From: Bacteroidetes bacterium UBA4414 | GTDB taxonomy: Bacteria > Bacteroidota > Bacteroidia > Chitinophagales > Chitinophagaceae | DNA length: 21,692 bases | Assembly: GCA_002389765.1 (NCBI GenBank) | Contig: DGQM01000007.1 | Location: forward strand, 1 to 21,692 | Direction of reading: 5' to 3' | Shown: in pieces, positions 7,345 through 14,298 of the stretch | Position numbering within the stretch: position 1 is the first letter of the stretch | Layout: every line of letters starts with the position of its first letter | The notes under the pieces: generated by a model | Database searches by the model: none | The model's input: the letters and a program-made list of their open reading frames with translations, nothing else | What the model was told of the DNA's origin: nothing | Position numbers and translations under genes: made by a program

Positions 7345-8637
7345 TCACCCTTCCTTCCGCAACTGCGTTACATAGTCCGTCAGCTCACGGGTATGTTGGT
7401 CGAGCCGTTGTACAGATTCCTTCATGTACGATGATACCGTTTTCAGGTCGTGCTCAGAAACCATGTCACTATCCAGCAAATTAGATACACCAACTATACT
7501 GCTGACAGGTTGCCTGATATCGTGCGATATTTTGTTGAGTATCTCTTTGGCATCGTCTATACGTCGTTGTCTGTCCAGCTCTCTTGCCTTACGCTCGCTG
7601 ATGTCCATCGATAGTATCAGTATGCCGTCTTCTATGGGTTCTATACTCAAATCGTAGTAGGTAGTACTGCCATCGGGGTAGGTAAAATCAGTGTCAAGTC
7701 TGGCATGTTTGCGTGTTTCCATACACTGCTCCAGTACACGGTACAAATCACTGTTTTGGTAATCGGGGTAGAGGTCGTATATCGAAAAACCTATCAATTG
7801 TTCTCTGGTCATTTTTGATTGCCTGACAGCCTCATCATTCAGGTATATATACTTCCAATCTCTGCCTACTATCTGCAAGCCCTCTATCATATTATCCATC
7901 AAGTGACGATAGCGTTCGCTTTGGTGGCGTAGTGTTTCTGTTTTCTCTTTCACACGTTGTTCCAGCCAGTTGTTCATATCCTTCACAGCAGCCTCTGCCT
8001 GCATACGCAAGCGCATTTGCCTGTAGGTGATTACAAACATCAGTGTTACAATCAATGCCGCACACACTATTAGTAGCGATGTAAGCTGTGCAAACTGTGC
8101 TGCACCTTCGTTAAATAAAGCCCTGCGTTTATTCAGCAATGCACGTTCGGTATCTTCAATGGCTGCAGCCTTATCGCGTATGGTATAGTTCAGCCTACCG
8201 CTTTCGCCCATAGCATATAACTGCATGGCAGCCTGTACACCACCTGTCTGATAGGCGGCTATCATCTTGTCTGTATAGTTGATGCCCTGTTCTACCGATG
8301 TTTTGAAACTCTCTACACGTGCAAGTTGTGCAGGGTTATCGGCAGTGAGTGCTACCAGCTCTGCCAGTGTGCGGTGTATGGTGTCTTTCTCGTCGTGAAT
8401 GTTTTGCAGTAGCTGCTTATCATTCGTTACCACATAGTAGCCGCAGTGCAGGGCATTGTCTTTGCTGAGGGCACGTACCCGTGTCAGCTTGCGCAGTACG
8501 TTATAACTGTGGTTTACCCATTCGTTATTATCCGTATTCTCTCGGGTATTTCGGTAGGCGGTATAAGCCATGATGCTCAATGCAACCATAATAGCGGCAT
8601 AGAAAAGCAATAGCTTTTGCGTAAAAGATAGTCTCAT
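7345..8637 (-). CDS. CHASE3-PAS sensor with phosphoacceptor domain but no kinase ATPase domain
   Basis: A 430-residue membrane sensor. Helix 1 is about 8-27; residues 35-178 are a helical extracytoplasmic region resembling CHASE3; helix 2 is about 186-205; then a coiled coil (NWLEQRVKEKTETLRHQSERY), a PAS domain at about 243-350, and a histidine-kinase dimerisation helix with SHDIRQPVSSIVG (phosphoacceptor His372). The protein stops at residue 430 just after this domain: no N, G1 or G2 box is present, so it cannot bind ATP by itself. The residues after His372 read DIRQP where kinases usually have ELRTP. The reading frame ends at a clean TGA and no HATPase coding sequence is visible in the 0.6 kb downstream. 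It might be phosphorylated by a partner kinase or act as a sensor scaffold. Confidence 0.85.
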   Translation of the reverse strand: MRLSFTQKLLLFYAAIMVALSIMAYTAYRNTRENTDNNEWVNHSYNVLRKLTRVRALSKDNALHCGYYVVTNDKQLLQNIHDEKDTIHRTLAELVALTADNPAQLARVESFKTSVEQGINYTDKMIAAYQTGGVQAAMQLYAMGESGRLNYTIRDKAAAIEDTERALLNKRRALFNEGAAQFAQLTSLLIVCAALIVTLMFVITYRQMRLRMQAEAAVKDMNNWLEQRVKEKTETLRHQSERYRHLMDNMIEGLQIVGRDWKYIYLNDEAVRQSKMTREQLIGFSIYDLYPDYQNSDLYRVLEQCMETRKHARLDTDFTYPDGSTTYYDLSIEPIEDGILILSMDISERKARELDRQRRIDDAKEILNKISHDIRQPVSSIVGVSNLLDSDMVSEHDLKTVSSYMKESVQRLDQHTRELTDYVTQLRKEG

Positions 8638-8946
8638 TACAAAAATAGCGTAGTTGTGTTGGTAATGTGGTTTGTTCTTTTTTTCGCCTGCTTGTTTGTG
8701 TAGATATATGCAATATGGGATTGTCGGTACATTAAAGTTACAAAATATGTTTTATTTATGCAATACTGTATCTGCAAACGGGGTAAAAGTTTACTAGCAG
8801 TCCACACCAACTATACATAATTTTCATGAAAAATAAAAAATCAATTTTACAACGTTTGTATATTTTCTGTTTGTACATTTGTGCAAGTTTCCTGCGCAGG
8901 AACACTATGAATAACTTTTATAAACCGTTTTAAAACCCAGACCATC
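8638..8946. other. Divergent intergenic region upstream of the RepA-like gene
   Basis: A 309-base A+T-rich spacer between the divergent sensor and RepA-like genes. No gene is seen. It must hold promoters for both; only one Bacteroidota -7 element is convincing (8874-8881). A short palindrome, TTCCTGCGCAGGAA, lies at 8889-8902, just downstream of that element, and is a possible operator. Confidence 0.5.
8874..8881 (+). promoter_or_regulatory. -7 promoter element TACATTTG
   Basis: TACATTTG matches TAnnTTTG. A TTTG at 8855-8858 could be the -33 box, but the gap of 15 bases is shorter than usual. The predicted start of transcription, near 8888, coincides with the palindrome TTCCTGCGCAGGAA (8889-8902). 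Confidence 0.45.
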
Positions 8947-10116
8947 ATGTCCGAAAATGTACAGGGCAACGAACAGCCCAATGACCCTCAAAAGCCTGAA
9001 AACCAACACGAAAACACAGGTGAGAACAAGGAAGAAAAAGCACCCTACGACCCATCTAAAGACCCGACAAACCCGTACTACTTTCCGCCGCCGCCACCAA
9101 CGGGCGATGCTATGGTAAGAGCCATTGTAGACGAGGTAGAAGGCTTTCTGCGCAAACCGCTTGACACAGGCATCTTTACCATCAAGACGGCTAACGAATG
9201 GATAGCACAGGCCAGTAAAAGACCCATACCCCAAATGCTGTTTGGAGAGCTGTGGTACGAGGGAGAACTCTGCATCCTCTATGCCGATACCAATGTGGGC
9301 AAAAGCATACTTGCCGTGCAGATAGCAGACAGCATCAGCCGTGGTGTACCTGTTGATGGATTCAGGCTAACTGCAAAAGCACAACCCGTTATCTACTTCG
9401 ATTTTGAATTGTTTGATAAGCAGTTTGAAAACCGATACAGTGTAGATTATCAGCAGCATTACCGATTTGCCGACAACCTGCAACGTGCCGAGATAGACCC
9501 CGACAAAAGCATCCCCGATGGCTATGAATACATGGAAGACTACCTGCACGATAGCATTGTAACCGCCATCAATGCCACGGGTACTCGTGTACTTATCATT
9601 GACAACATCACCTACTTGCGACAAGAGACGGAGCGCGCCAAAGATGCACTGCCGCTGATGAAACACCTGAAGGCACTGAAATTGGAATACGGCCTCAGCA
9701 TACTGGCATTGGCACACACACCCAAGCGCGACCAGAGCAAGCCGCTAACCCTCAACGACCTGCAAGGCAGTAAGATGTTGATGAACTTTTGCGACAGTAG
9801 TTTTTGCATAGGAGCCAGCACACAAGACAAAGGCATCCGCTACCTGAAGCAGGTGAAGATGCGCAGCACAGAACACATCTACCACGACCGCAACGTAGCC
9901 CTCTGCCGCATCGAAAAACCCCACAACTTCCTCCGCTTCGCCTTTATGGGATATGGGAATGAGTATGAGCATTTGAAAACAAGCGAGGAGAAAGATAGGG
10001 AGAGTATGATTGATAAGGTAAAGCATATGATAGATGTAGAAGGTATGAACCAACGCGAAGTTGCAGAAGCTTTAGGTATTAGTAAAGGAAGTGTATATAA
10101 CTACTACAATAGCTAA
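8947..10116 (+). CDS. RepA-like AAA family ATPase with C-terminal helix-turn-helix
   Basis: A 389-residue protein of the RepA/AAA_25 helicase type found in plasmids, phages and integrated elements. Residues 1-52 are acidic and proline-rich, ending in a run of prolines. The ATPase core starts near 95: Walker A ADTNVGKS at 113-120 (Lys119), FDFELFD at 151-157, Walker B VLIIDN at 215-220 (Asp219), and ALAHTPKRD at 254-262. A short helix-turn-helix, MNQREVAEALGISKGSVYNY, closes the protein at about 367-386, as in proteins that bind their own origin or promoter. With the primase-like gene at 11956 it forms a replication-type pair. From about 9955 the DNA becomes more A+T-rich, hinting that the 3' end has another history. 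Its stop is one base before a long inverted repeat. Confidence 0.85.
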   Translation: MSENVQGNEQPNDPQKPENQHENTGENKEEKAPYDPSKDPTNPYYFPPPPPTGDAMVRAIVDEVEGFLRKPLDTGIFTIKTANEWIAQASKRPIPQMLFGELWYEGELCILYADTNVGKSILAVQIADSISRGVPVDGFRLTAKAQPVIYFDFELFDKQFENRYSVDYQQHYRFADNLQRAEIDPDKSIPDGYEYMEDYLHDSIVTAINATGTRVLIIDNITYLRQETERAKDALPLMKHLKALKLEYGLSILALAHTPKRDQSKPLTLNDLQGSKMLMNFCDSSFCIGASTQDKGIRYLKQVKMRSTEHIYHDRNVALCRIEKPHNFLRFAFMGYGNEYEHLKTSEEKDRESMIDKVKHMIDVEGMNQREVAEALGISKGSVYNYYNS

Positions 10117-10117
10117 T

Positions 10118-10177
10118 GCCCAAGTTTGCCCAAGCTGCCCATTTGCCCAACAAGTCAAATACTTGGGCATTTGGGCA
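10118..10177 (+). repeat. About 60-bp inverted repeat, left copy (pairs with 11310-11369)
   Basis: The segment is the imperfect reverse complement of 11310-11369: 51 of 60 positions agree, and the outer 33 bases (10118-10150 against 11337-11369) agree at 30. It is also internally repetitive: GCCC words start at 10118, 10128, 10137 and 10145, and reverse-strand copies follow at 10163-10187, so it can fold on itself. It begins directly after the RepA-like stop codon and covers the first possible codons of the TIR gene. It could be a cassette boundary or an iteron-like replication site. Confidence 0.85.
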
Positions 10178-11298
10178 AGATGGGCAGAAATGATAATTTT
10201 AGCTTAGAAATCTTATTATCAATGATTAACAATGAATTACGATTAAAAGTACTTGACTTCTTGGTTGCCAATGAAAAAGACTTGTTTATATCATTTGAAA
10301 CAGAGAAGTTAGGTAAATTATTAGGAGTTAGCTATCGCCATATCGATGTCATACTTGAAGATTTTGAGACAAAGGGTTATGTTGAAATTCATGGAATGGC
10401 AGGAACTTGGAAAAATTGTTTTTTACTTGCTCCTCTATACGACTATTATAATTCATTAAAAGAAAAGGACAACACGCCACCATCTAAACTAATAGAGCAT
10501 AAAATGGATATTTTCATAAGCCATAGTGATAGTGATAAGGATAAAGCCAAAGCACTAATTGATTTGATAGTAAAAGCCTACCATATATCAAGTAATAAAA
10601 TAAGATGTACAAGTGTAGCCGGATACAAATTGCCTATTGGTTCTAACACAGATCAAATACTACAAGACGAAATATTTTCATCAAAAGTATTTATTGGTTT
10701 AATAACTGAAAACAGTATTAAATCTACTTATGTATTATTTGAATTAGGTGCAAGATGGGGAGCTAAATTACCATTGTTCCCTTTAATAAGCGACCCTAAA
10801 GGAACAAGCATCTTAGCAGGCCCATTGAAAAATATTAATGCCCTTAATGCTTCAAGAGCTGAAGATGTTCACCAATTTATTACTGAATTAGGTAATGCTA
10901 TTAATGTAACACCAGAGCCACCACAGGTATATTTAAGAGAACTTGAAATATTATTAGCAACTGCAAATGATAATGCTACCAGTACCGTTCAAAAAAAAAC
11001 TAAACCACAAACAGTTGTAAAAGATAATAGTAGTGAACATGATGAATACCCTAATGCATCTGATATAATTAAGCAAAACAGTAAAATTGAATGGCCAGAA
11101 GATTATAGAATGCAAGCTCACTACATTCAAGAACAAAATAACGCACTATCAGAATTAAGAAAGGGATGTACTACTGATATCGATTCTGAAGTTTTTTTGC
11201 AGATTAGAAAAGGGGCTAAAAGAGAATGGCCTAATGACTATAGGATGCAATTACACTATGAACGAGAACAAATTGAGGCTTATAAAAGTCTACGATAG
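10126..11298 (+). CDS. Winged-helix and TIR-domain protein with duplicated WPxDYRMQ motif; candidate defence gene
   Basis: A 390-residue protein. Residues 35-105 look like a winged helix (NNELRLKVLDFLVANEK...LGKLLGVSYRHIDVILEDFE). A TIR domain covers about 127-258: MDIFISHSDSDKDKA, then FIGLITENSIKSTYVLFELGARWG, where Glu206 sits where TIR NADases keep their catalytic Glu. After a polar linker come two similar C-terminal units, 321-344 (IEWPEDYRMQAHY) and 366-389 (REWPNDYRMQLHY). Many bacterial TIR proteins consume NAD+ in phage defence; that role here is inference. The gene is visibly more A+T-rich than its neighbours and is bracketed by 60-bp inverted repeats, so it is probably acquired cargo. 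The ATG at 10126 lies inside the repeat; starts at 10180 or 10222 are at least as plausible, since the folded region begins near residue 33. Confidence 0.82.
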   Translation: MPKLPICPTSQILGHLGKMGRNDNFSLEILLSMINNELRLKVLDFLVANEKDLFISFETEKLGKLLGVSYRHIDVILEDFETKGYVEIHGMAGTWKNCFLLAPLYDYYNSLKEKDNTPPSKLIEHKMDIFISHSDSDKDKAKALIDLIVKAYHISSNKIRCTSVAGYKLPIGSNTDQILQDEIFSSKVFIGLITENSIKSTYVLFELGARWGAKLPLFPLISDPKGTSILAGPLKNINALNASRAEDVHQFITELGNAINVTPEPPQVYLRELEILLATANDNATSTVQKKTKPQTVVKDNSSEHDEYPNASDIIKQNSKIEWPEDYRMQAHYIQEQNNALSELRKGCTTDIDSEVFLQIRKGAKREWPNDYRMQLHYEREQIEAYKSLR

Positions 11299-11309
11299 CT
11301 TAAATATTC

Positions 11310-11369
11310 TGCCCAAATGCTCAAGTTATTAGATTGTTGGGCAAATGGGCAAGATGGGCAAACTTGGGC
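11310..11369 (-). repeat. About 60-bp inverted repeat, right copy (pairs with 10118-10177)
   Basis: Reverse-complement partner of 10118-10177. GGGC words start at 11339, 11347, 11356 and 11366, mirroring the 10-9-8 spacing on the left side. It starts 11 bases after the TIR stop codon. Confidence 0.85.
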
Positions 11370-11382
11370 AACACCCCACCGA

Positions 11383-11410
11383 GTCATTGCGAGGCACGAA
11401 GCAATCTCAC
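11383..11410 (+). repeat. 28-bp dispersed repeat, copy 1 (perfect inverse of 11811-11838)
   Basis: GTCATTGCGAGGCACGAAGC followed by AATCTCAC. It is the exact reverse complement of 11811-11838, with the 114-residue gene between them. Sequences of this GTCATTGCGAGG...GAAGCAATCTC form are common dispersed repeats in many bacterial genomes and often give spurious short proteins containing IARHEA. Confidence 0.85.
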
Positions 11411-11453
11411 CTAACACAAATCAATTCACCAACCATAAAAAACAAAATCAATC

Positions 11454-11798
11454 ATGGCAACACCAAACAAAGGATTTGAAGGCATCATCGTTTACACCAT
11501 CCACAAAGACGGCTGCCTCAACGGGCTATACTACGCAACAGGAAATCCCGCAGGCCCTACCTACAACGAAATAGCGAGGAAAATCGACGAAAGACCAAAA
11601 GACTTAGACGGCAACTACGTATGTTGTTGGATAGACGGCGATAACAATGTAGTAGAAGGCAAGATGAATATTTCTAAGATTACAAAAAATGGTACTTATG
11701 ATGTTAAATGTGAAGTAAAGAATAAGCTGGATTTCATAGGCACAGGCTTTTTATTAGATAATAATATGTTTACAGTGCATTATACCACCCCAAAATAG
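11454..11798 (+). CDS. Unknown 114-residue protein inside an inverted-repeat cassette
   Basis: No family recognised. The protein starts MATPNKGFEGIIVYTIHKDG and has no signal peptide or membrane segment, so it is probably cytosolic. It reads as alternating short strands with many Asn, Asp and Gly (GNYVCCWIDGDNNVVEGKM), suggesting a small beta-rich fold. The first 200 bases have the composition of the surrounding genes, but from about 11660 to the stop the DNA is clearly more A+T-rich, like the TIR gene, so the gene may be a mosaic. It lies between two exactly inverted 28-bp repeats. Whether it works with the TIR protein is unknown; they are on the same strand 155 bases apart, with repeats in between. 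Confidence 0.65.
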   Translation: MATPNKGFEGIIVYTIHKDGCLNGLYYATGNPAGPTYNEIARKIDERPKDLDGNYVCCWIDGDNNVVEGKMNISKITKNGTYDVKCEVKNKLDFIGTGFLLDNNMFTVHYTTPK

Positions 11799-11810
11799 AA
11801 CACTTATAGC

Positions 11811-11838
11811 GTGAGATTGCTTCGTGCCTCGCAATGAC
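11811..11838 (-). repeat. 28-bp dispersed repeat, copy 2
   Basis: Identical over all 28 bases to the reverse complement of 11383-11410; it begins 12 bases after the stop codon of the 114-residue gene. Confidence 0.85.
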
Positions 11839-11861
11839 ACACGGTTTTACTTATACCCTCA

Positions 11862-11900
11862 TTTCGCGAGGTTGCTTCGTCGTACCTCCTCGCAATGACG
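11862..11900 (-). repeat. Dispersed repeat, copy 3 (variant with insertion)
   Basis: Same family as copies 1, 2 and 4: CGCGAGGTTGCTTCGT, then a CGTACCTC insertion, then CTCGCAATGACG. It follows copy 2 by 24 bases in the same orientation, so this spacer has collected two copies. Confidence 0.75.
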
Positions 11901-11955
11901 CGAGTATTATAACACCACCTAATCAACCGGTCAACCAATAAACTAATCAACCAAC

Positions 11956-12882
11956 ATGAAAACCTATCGTTACACATTAGAGCCCTACAAGGGTAGTAAG
12001 ACACGTTATACCTGTCCGCAGTGCGGGCGCAAACAAGTATTTGTGCGCTATATAGATACCACAACGGGGCAACACCTATCCGAAGACACAGGCCGTTGCA
12101 ATCGGGAACAGCAATGCGGATATCATAAACCTCCCGAAAAGGGAAATACGAAATACGAATATCGAAATCCTAAACCAGTTTCAAATCCTAAGCAACAAAT
12201 ACTAAATCCTAATTTAAATTCTAAGCAACAAATACTACATCCTAAACCATTATCGCATCATCGCATTGACACATTACCGCATTCTCAACTATCCACCATC
12301 TTCAACGCATCGCTCTGTTGTTATCCCACCAACGGACTGGCACAGTACATCTACCACACCTACGGCTGGCAGGCTATGGAGCGTGTGTTCGATGCCTATC
12401 GTGTAGGTACACACACCGATGGCAGCACCATCTTCTGGCAGATAGATGCCCGGCAACACATCCGCAGTGGCAAGGTAATACCGTACGATGCACAGACAGG
12501 TCACCGCATCAAGGTTGCAGACACACAACCCGTACGCTGGGTACACAGCCTGCACAGGCTCGATGGGTTTACGCTGCATCAATGTTTTTTTGGTGAGCAC
12601 CTACTACCTAGCAATACACTACCCGTGGCCATTGCCGAGAGCGAGAAGACTGCCCTCATAGCATCCATCCGCATGCCGCAATACCTGTGGCTGGCAACAG
12701 GCGGCATCCGTAATCTGAACGTAGAGAAATGTAAGTACCTCGATGGCAGGCGCATTGTCCTCTTCCCCGATGCAGGGGCATGGGACTATTGGAACAGTAT
12801 TGCCACCACTATACCCAATTGCAGCATCAGCCATGTATTACAACACCTCACCAACGGCACCGATATAGCGGATTACTTGTAG
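11956..12882 (+). CDS. Zinc-finger/Toprim primase-like protein (DUF6371-like)
   Basis: A 308-residue protein like those annotated DUF6371 in Bacteroidota mobile elements. Residues 17-60 form a zinc ribbon: CPQC at 20-23, Cys48 and Cys54, with His57 nearby. Residues 222-300 look Toprim-like: IAESEKTAL at 226-234 (Glu228), ATGG at 247-250, and LFPDAGAWDYW at 269-279 (Asp272, Asp277), the acidic residues that bind metal in primases. A role in making primers or in nucleic-acid binding at replication is inferred. The linker at about 62-98 is low in complexity and is coded by repeat DNA found between genes elsewhere in the window, including the doubled KQQIL. Together with the RepA-like gene 1.8 kb upstream it suggests a replication module. 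Confidence 0.8.
   Translation: MKTYRYTLEPYKGSKTRYTCPQCGRKQVFVRYIDTTTGQHLSEDTGRCNREQQCGYHKPPEKGNTKYEYRNPKPVSNPKQQILNPNLNSKQQILHPKPLSHHRIDTLPHSQLSTIFNASLCCYPTNGLAQYIYHTYGWQAMERVFDAYRVGTHTDGSTIFWQIDARQHIRSGKVIPYDAQTGHRIKVADTQPVRWVHSLHRLDGFTLHQCFFGEHLLPSNTLPVAIAESEKTALIASIRMPQYLWLATGGIRNLNVEKCKYLDGRRIVLFPDAGAWDYWNSIATTIPNCSISHVLQHLTNGTDIADYL
12149..12245 (+). repeat. Intergenic-type repeats within the primase-like coding sequence
   Basis: Bases 12149-12175 agree at 24 of 27 positions with 16773-16799, an intergenic segment that forms part of the pruA terminator. Then a 26-bp unit is repeated in tandem at 12187-12212 and 12220-12245 (24 of 26 agree), coding for the KQQIL repeats of the linker. 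Frame is kept throughout. Confidence 0.75.
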
Positions 12883-13011
12883 TTGATTTGATGATTGGTA
12901 TTTTTTAGGATTTAGAAATTAGACATTAGGATTTCAATCTTGGTATTACGAGCAATAAATTATTCCTATATTCGTTATCAGTTATCACACACTAACAACT
13001 TATAAAAACCT

Positions 13012-13503
13012 ATGAAGTATTTTATCCTCGCACTGCTGTGCATTGGTACAATCGCATCCTGCAAAAAAGACGAATACGCTGCTCCCACATCATCCACCAA
13101 CTTTCCGCTTGCAAATGGTATGCGTGGTGTGGTAGGTGTCGATAGTTTTATTGCTACTTCAGGCAACGGTACACTTACATACTACCCAAAGAAAAATATG
13201 TACGAGCTGAACATCAGCACAGGGGTTCATACAACAGAACAAATCATTTATCTGCGCTATAGCCTGCCCAACCTGAATGCAGGCAGCTACCTGCTGCAAC
13301 CCACAGGCAAGCCCGATATAGGAAAGACATGGGCATATTTCAAAGACAATGATACCACTTACTATGGCAATGGCTACATATACATACACAGCATTGTCGA
13401 TAGCTTTGTAAAAGGTGCATACGATTTTAAGATACAAAACAACAGACAAGTAAAAGGCACTTTCCACATGAAGGTGTACTATGATACAGACAGTACCCGA
13501 TAA
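13012..13503 (+). CDS. Lipoprotein of unknown function
   Basis: A 163-residue protein with a lipoprotein signal (MKYFILALLCIGTIASC, lipid-carrying Cys17 followed by KKDEY). The mature part is beta-rich with the pattern FIATSGNGTLTYYPKKNMYELNIS, NLNAGSYLLQP, and a GAYDFKIQNN...VKGTFHMKVYY end; this order of strands resembles the Bacteroidota DUF6252/DUF5025-type lipoproteins, but I cannot confirm a family. It stands alone with spacers of 129 and 104 bases on either side that contain TTAGGATTT-like words. Confidence 0.8.
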   Translation: MKYFILALLCIGTIASCKKDEYAAPTSSTNFPLANGMRGVVGVDSFIATSGNGTLTYYPKKNMYELNISTGVHTTEQIIYLRYSLPNLNAGSYLLQPTGKPDIGKTWAYFKDNDTTYYGNGYIYIHSIVDSFVKGAYDFKIQNNRQVKGTFHMKVYYDTDSTR

Positions 13504-13607
13504 ATTGATTACCTGTATGTTTTAGAATTTAGTTTTTAGGTATTAGGATTTTCCAACAGGGTTGTTGACACACAGTTGTCACTACACTATTGTAGTTTTA
13601 CATAGCA

Positions 13608-14177
13608 ATGAAGGAAACACCGATAGAAACTTTCTACCCAACCAGCCAGCAGGAGTGGCGCAAGTGGTTGCAAAAGCATCATGCTACAAAGCAGAGCATC
13701 TGGGTTATATTCTACAAAAAGAGCACCGGCAAACCAAGCCTCACTTGGAGCAATGCGGTTGACGAAGCCCTGTGTTTCGGGTGGATAGACAGTACCTCCA
13801 GACCCATAGACGAAGAGCAGTTTATGCAATACTTCTGCAAGCGCAAACCAAACAGTGTATGGTCCAGAATCAACAAAGAAAAAGTAGAACGCCTGATAGC
13901 CAACGGGCAAATGACACAAGCGGGATTGGATAGCATCGCCATCGCCAAACAAAACGGTGCATGGACATCTATAGACGCCGTAGAAGCACTGGAAGTACCC
14001 AAAGACCTTGCCAAAGCACTCAGCACACACAAGGGTGCCAAAGCCTGTTTCGAAAACCTCAGCAAATCTGTAAAGAAACAATTGCTGCACCGCATAGCCA
14101 TGGCCAAACGCCCCGAAACACGCTCCAAACGCATTGCAGATGTAGTAGCCGAGGTAGTGGAGAAAATGAAGAAGTAG
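13608..14177 (+). CDS. YdeI/OmpD-associated family protein
   Basis: A 189-residue cytosolic protein of the YdeI/OmdA family. The family signatures are both present: ALCFGWIDS at 54-62 and KRKPNSVWSRINKEKVERLI at 78-97. The C-terminal half has the usual helical region with a basic end (RPETRSKRIADVVAEVVEKM). Members were described in enterobacteria as affecting resistance to some peptides and bacteriocins; the biochemical role is unclear. Length matches the family. It is probably a single gene, with repeats on its downstream side. Confidence 0.88.
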   Translation: MKETPIETFYPTSQQEWRKWLQKHHATKQSIWVIFYKKSTGKPSLTWSNAVDEALCFGWIDSTSRPIDEEQFMQYFCKRKPNSVWSRINKEKVERLIANGQMTQAGLDSIAIAKQNGAWTSIDAVEALEVPKDLAKALSTHKGAKACFENLSKSVKKQLLHRIAMAKRPETRSKRIADVVAEVVEKMKK

Positions 14178-14220
14178 TGGGAGTGGTATTTCAGCACGGT
14201 TACTGTAATCATGCTTCAAA

Positions 14221-14241
14221 GGCGTTGGCACCGTTCATCGG
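14221..14241 (+). repeat. Dispersed intergenic repeat, copy 2
   Basis: Twenty-one bases identical to 6812-6832 in the spacer between the YdeI-like gene and the lipoprotein gene. Confidence 0.75.
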
Positions 14242-14298
14242 TTGGGGTGCTATGGGGCATGGTGTTAGTGTAATTTGAAAAACTACTATCTTAACACC

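Noticed and set aside
10118..11369. Insertion sequence
   Set aside because: The repeats enclose a TIR gene, not a transposase, and I could not find a target-site duplication outside them.
11317..11574. Plus-strand frame of 85 codons (MLKLLDCWANGQDG)
   Set aside because: It is composed of both repeat families (it contains VIARHEAIS) and runs into the 114-residue gene in another frame.
8947..12882. A complete integrated plasmid or phage
   Set aside because: No integrase, relaxase, structural gene or flanking attachment duplication was found; only the helicase/primase-type pair is supported.
13587..14231. Minus-strand frame of 214 codons
   Set aside because: Antisense to the YdeI-like gene, with aromatic- and Cys-rich composition and no motif.
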